This document shows positions 31,222 through 32,931 of a stretch of DNA of 32,931 nt, one piece after another. Each line of letters starts with the position of its first letter. Position 1 is the stretch's first letter. This stretch comes from Pontiellaceae bacterium (GTDB taxonomy: Bacteria; Verrucomicrobiota; Kiritimatiellia; Kiritimatiellales; Tichowtungiaceae). The stretch is taken from positions 1 to 32,931 of the forward strand of contig JAOZSE010000008.1 of NCBI GenBank assembly GCA_029939835.1, given 5' to 3'. A program made the translations under genes and the position numbers. The notes under the pieces were generated by a model. That model saw only the letters and a program-made list of their open reading frames with translations, was not told the DNA's origin and ran no database searches.

Positions 31222-32697
31222 TCAGAGCACCGGAGCCATGAGACTGCAGAGGTTTTCGAGCAGGCGGCGGTGAGCGGGGCGGCGGCGCCATGCGGCGAGC
31301 AGGATTTCGTCGCTGCACTCCATTTCTTCGTGAACGAGGTCTTTCATGGCATCGGCAAACGGAACACTGTAAACCGCCGCGCTGGTTTCGTAGTTGAGAT
31401 GTAGGCTGCGCGCATCAATGTTGGCCGTGCCAATCAGCACAAACTCATCGTCCACCACCAGTGCTTTGGCGTGCATAAAGGGCGGGTGGCGCTCGAAAAT
31501 ACGCACGCCGGCCAGCAGCAGATCTTCGTAGAGTGCCTGACCGGCCAGTCCCGCGTAGCGATGGTTGTTGATCTGCGGAACGATCAGCCGTACATCAACG
31601 CCGCGCAGTGCCGCGGAGCGCAGCGCGCGCAGAATGTCAACGGTCGGCACAAAATACGGGGTAACAGCCAGAATCTGTTTTTGGGCGAAGACGATGCTGT
31701 TGAAAAAAGCTTCAATGGCGACATCCTCGGTGGTGGAAGGACCGCTGTTGATGAGACGCGCGGTGACTTCGCCGTCGGGTTCGGCGTGCGGAAAATATTC
31801 TTCAGTGAGCAGGATCTCCGGCGCTTCGTTGGTGATGAAATGCCAGTCGCGCAAAAAGGTATACTGAAGTTCCTGGACGAGCGGGCCTTCGGTTTCGAAA
31901 TGGTAGTCCCGGATGGGCGGGATATCGTCCCGGGTGATGTTGTCCTTATGGATGTTAATGCCGCCGAAAAACGCTTTTTTTCCATCGATGAGCAGGGCCT
32001 TACGGTGGTTGCGCAAATTGATCTGGAACTGGCGTTTCAACAGATTGGCTTGCGTCCAGCCGGCGATTTTGAAATTGGGCGTTTTGCGGTATTTGCGGAA
32101 GAGTCCGCACAGATGGGCGCGGGTGGAGCCGAAGCGGTCGTAGAGCAGGCGGACTTCGACGCCCTCGGCGGCTTTGGCGGCGAGCGCTTTCATGAATTCG
32201 CGGCCGGTAGCGTCGTTTCCGATGATGAAGCTTTGCAGATGAATGTGTTTTTTTGCGCCGCGAATGGCTTTGAGCATTTTTGGGTAGGCTTCGTCGCCGG
32301 TGACGAGTGGCGCGATGTGATTGCCTGCCAGTGATGGGTGGTCGGGAAGTAGGGCGTTGAGCGCGCGGTTGAATTCGCGTTGAAATTCATTTTGCGCGGG
32401 TGCGCCGGGGAGAAGGTTGTGCCAATAGGCGCGTGGCGCGGTTTCCTGTGTTTCTTTGCGGGTGCGAAGCAGATGTTCTTCCGTCAGAAATTTTCGAAAG
32501 CCGCGATCTGCTACGCGGTCGATGCCGAAGGTGAGATAGAACAGGGGTCCGAAAACGGGAAAGGACCAGGCGAGAAATATCCAGAGGATGGTGGAGGTGG
32601 CGTTGCGGCGTCGTCGAAGGCAATGGAGAGTGATGAGAATAAAGATGATCAGGTGAAGGACGGTGCCAAGTGCTAGGATGAGCGGGTGTTCAAACAT
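31222..32697 (-). CDS. cls: Cardiolipin synthase (phospholipase D family)
   Basis: Cardiolipin synthase joins two phosphatidylglycerol molecules at the inner membrane. The 491-residue protein has two N-terminal membrane helices (about 6-26 and 36-59; LILALGTVLHLIIFILITL, STILWIFLAWSFPVFGPLFY). Two PLD domains follow with HKD motifs NHRKALLIDGKKAFFGG and MHAKALVVDDEFVLIGTANID. HLQSFIIGNDATGREF and VTPYFVP are family segments. The length fits ClsA-type enzymes. The gene converges on trpG. Confidence 0.93.
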   Translation of the reverse strand: MFEHPLILALGTVLHLIIFILITLHCLRRRRNATSTILWIFLAWSFPVFGPLFYLTFGIDRVADRGFRKFLTEEHLLRTRKETQETAPRAYWHNLLPGAPAQNEFQREFNRALNALLPDHPSLAGNHIAPLVTGDEAYPKMLKAIRGAKKHIHLQSFIIGNDATGREFMKALAAKAAEGVEVRLLYDRFGSTRAHLCGLFRKYRKTPNFKIAGWTQANLLKRQFQINLRNHRKALLIDGKKAFFGGINIHKDNITRDDIPPIRDYHFETEGPLVQELQYTFLRDWHFITNEAPEILLTEEYFPHAEPDGEVTARLINSGPSTTEDVAIEAFFNSIVFAQKQILAVTPYFVPTVDILRALRSAALRGVDVRLIVPQINNHRYAGLAGQALYEDLLLAGVRIFERHPPFMHAKALVVDDEFVLIGTANIDARSLHLNYETSAAVYSVPFADAMKDLVHEEMECSDEILLAAWRRRPAHRRLLENLCSLMAPVL

Positions 32698-32754
32698 AGA
32701 AGAACTATGAACGCGGAATGATGAATCAGAAAGTTGAAATTTTCTAAACCTTGG

Positions 32755-32858
32755 AACCCACCCCGCCGTTCAGGCACCCCTCCGAGGGAGGGGATTGTGT
32801 GGACGGTTGTTTCTTGGTTCCCCTCCTTTGGAGGGGTGGCCGTAGGCCGGGGTGGGTT
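32755..32858. repeat. 104-nt palindromic repeat (AACCCACCCC...GGGGTGGGTT)
   Basis: AACCCACCCCG at the left is mirrored by CGGGGTGGGTT at the right. Inside are CCCCTCC-GAG-GGAGGGG (32777-32793) and CCCCTCC-TTT-GGAGGGG (32820-32836), plus short GCC-GTTCA-GGC and GGCC-GTA-GGCC stems. It lies upstream of cls, in the gene-free stretch 32698-32931, where I see nothing else. Repeats of this type are, from memory, widespread in Bacteroidetes and PVC genomes. Confidence 0.88.
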
Positions 32859-32931
32859 ATTCTGCGGGCTAAGCTGGCGCGCGCCTGAATACAGGTCACA
32901 CGCACTACATTTAAAAACCGCCTCTTTTTGT

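Noticed and set aside
3593-32858. CRISPR array or insertion sequence as the source of the repeats
   Set aside because: Copies are not evenly spaced, there are no spacers between direct repeats, and no transposase or cas gene is in the window.

Overview
The window is a GC-rich bacterial chromosome segment, tightly packed with housekeeping genes and one protein-export operon. The gene content suggests the PVC superphylum, most likely Kiritimatiellota (Pontiella-like). This is an inference from a type II secretion operon with fused PilM/PilN-like GspL, tandem PPi-type phosphofructokinases, a GH94 glycoside phosphorylase tail, and a very high density of short palindromic intergenic repeats. I see no phage, insertion sequence, transposase or CRISPR array. 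No stretch longer than about 270 bases lacks a gene.

Layout. 1-3583 (+): the end of a GH94 phosphorylase, an aldo/keto reductase with a ferredoxin tail, biotin ligase, and a PurF homologue whose glutaminase site is eroded. 3706-5173 (-): a divergent thymidylate synthase homologue and a HIT hydrolase. 5251-8023 (+): holA, yggS, proC and tRNA-Thr(CGT). 8092-16904 (-): a type II secretion operon in the order gspF-G-H-I-J-K-L-M-D; gspE, gspC and the prepilin peptidase are not in the window. 16979-18987 (+): a lipoprotein and a MATE transporter. 18984-21861 (-): a cysteine-rich protein and two phosphofructokinase paralogues. 22132-23381 (+): rpsD with a clear promoter and terminator, then a DnaQ-like exonuclease. 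23419-26638 (-): pyrC, lgt, nadK. 26836-31209 (+): hisF, hisI, a GreA-like protein, a zinc-ribbon membrane protein, trpE and trpG. 31222-32697 (-): cardiolipin synthase.

The main discovery concerns the repeats. About 18 short palindromic elements of several families are scattered through the window. Several families obey one rule: a constant short loop (CTTG, TCC, TGCA, TTCCA or ACCGCCGGG) is closed by stems whose sequence varies but stays self-complementary, often with GTAG at the foot, as in REP/BIME elements. Most copies sit just past stop codons.

Five do not. In all five pseudopilin genes (gspG, H, I, J, K) the segment between the start codon and the prepilin-peptidase cleavage site is encoded by repeat DNA, from five different families, read in frame. 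That segment is removed from the mature pseudopilin, so the leader looks like a protected landing site inside an essential operon. The neighbouring genes without a cleaved class III leader (gspF, L, M, D) carry no such insertion.
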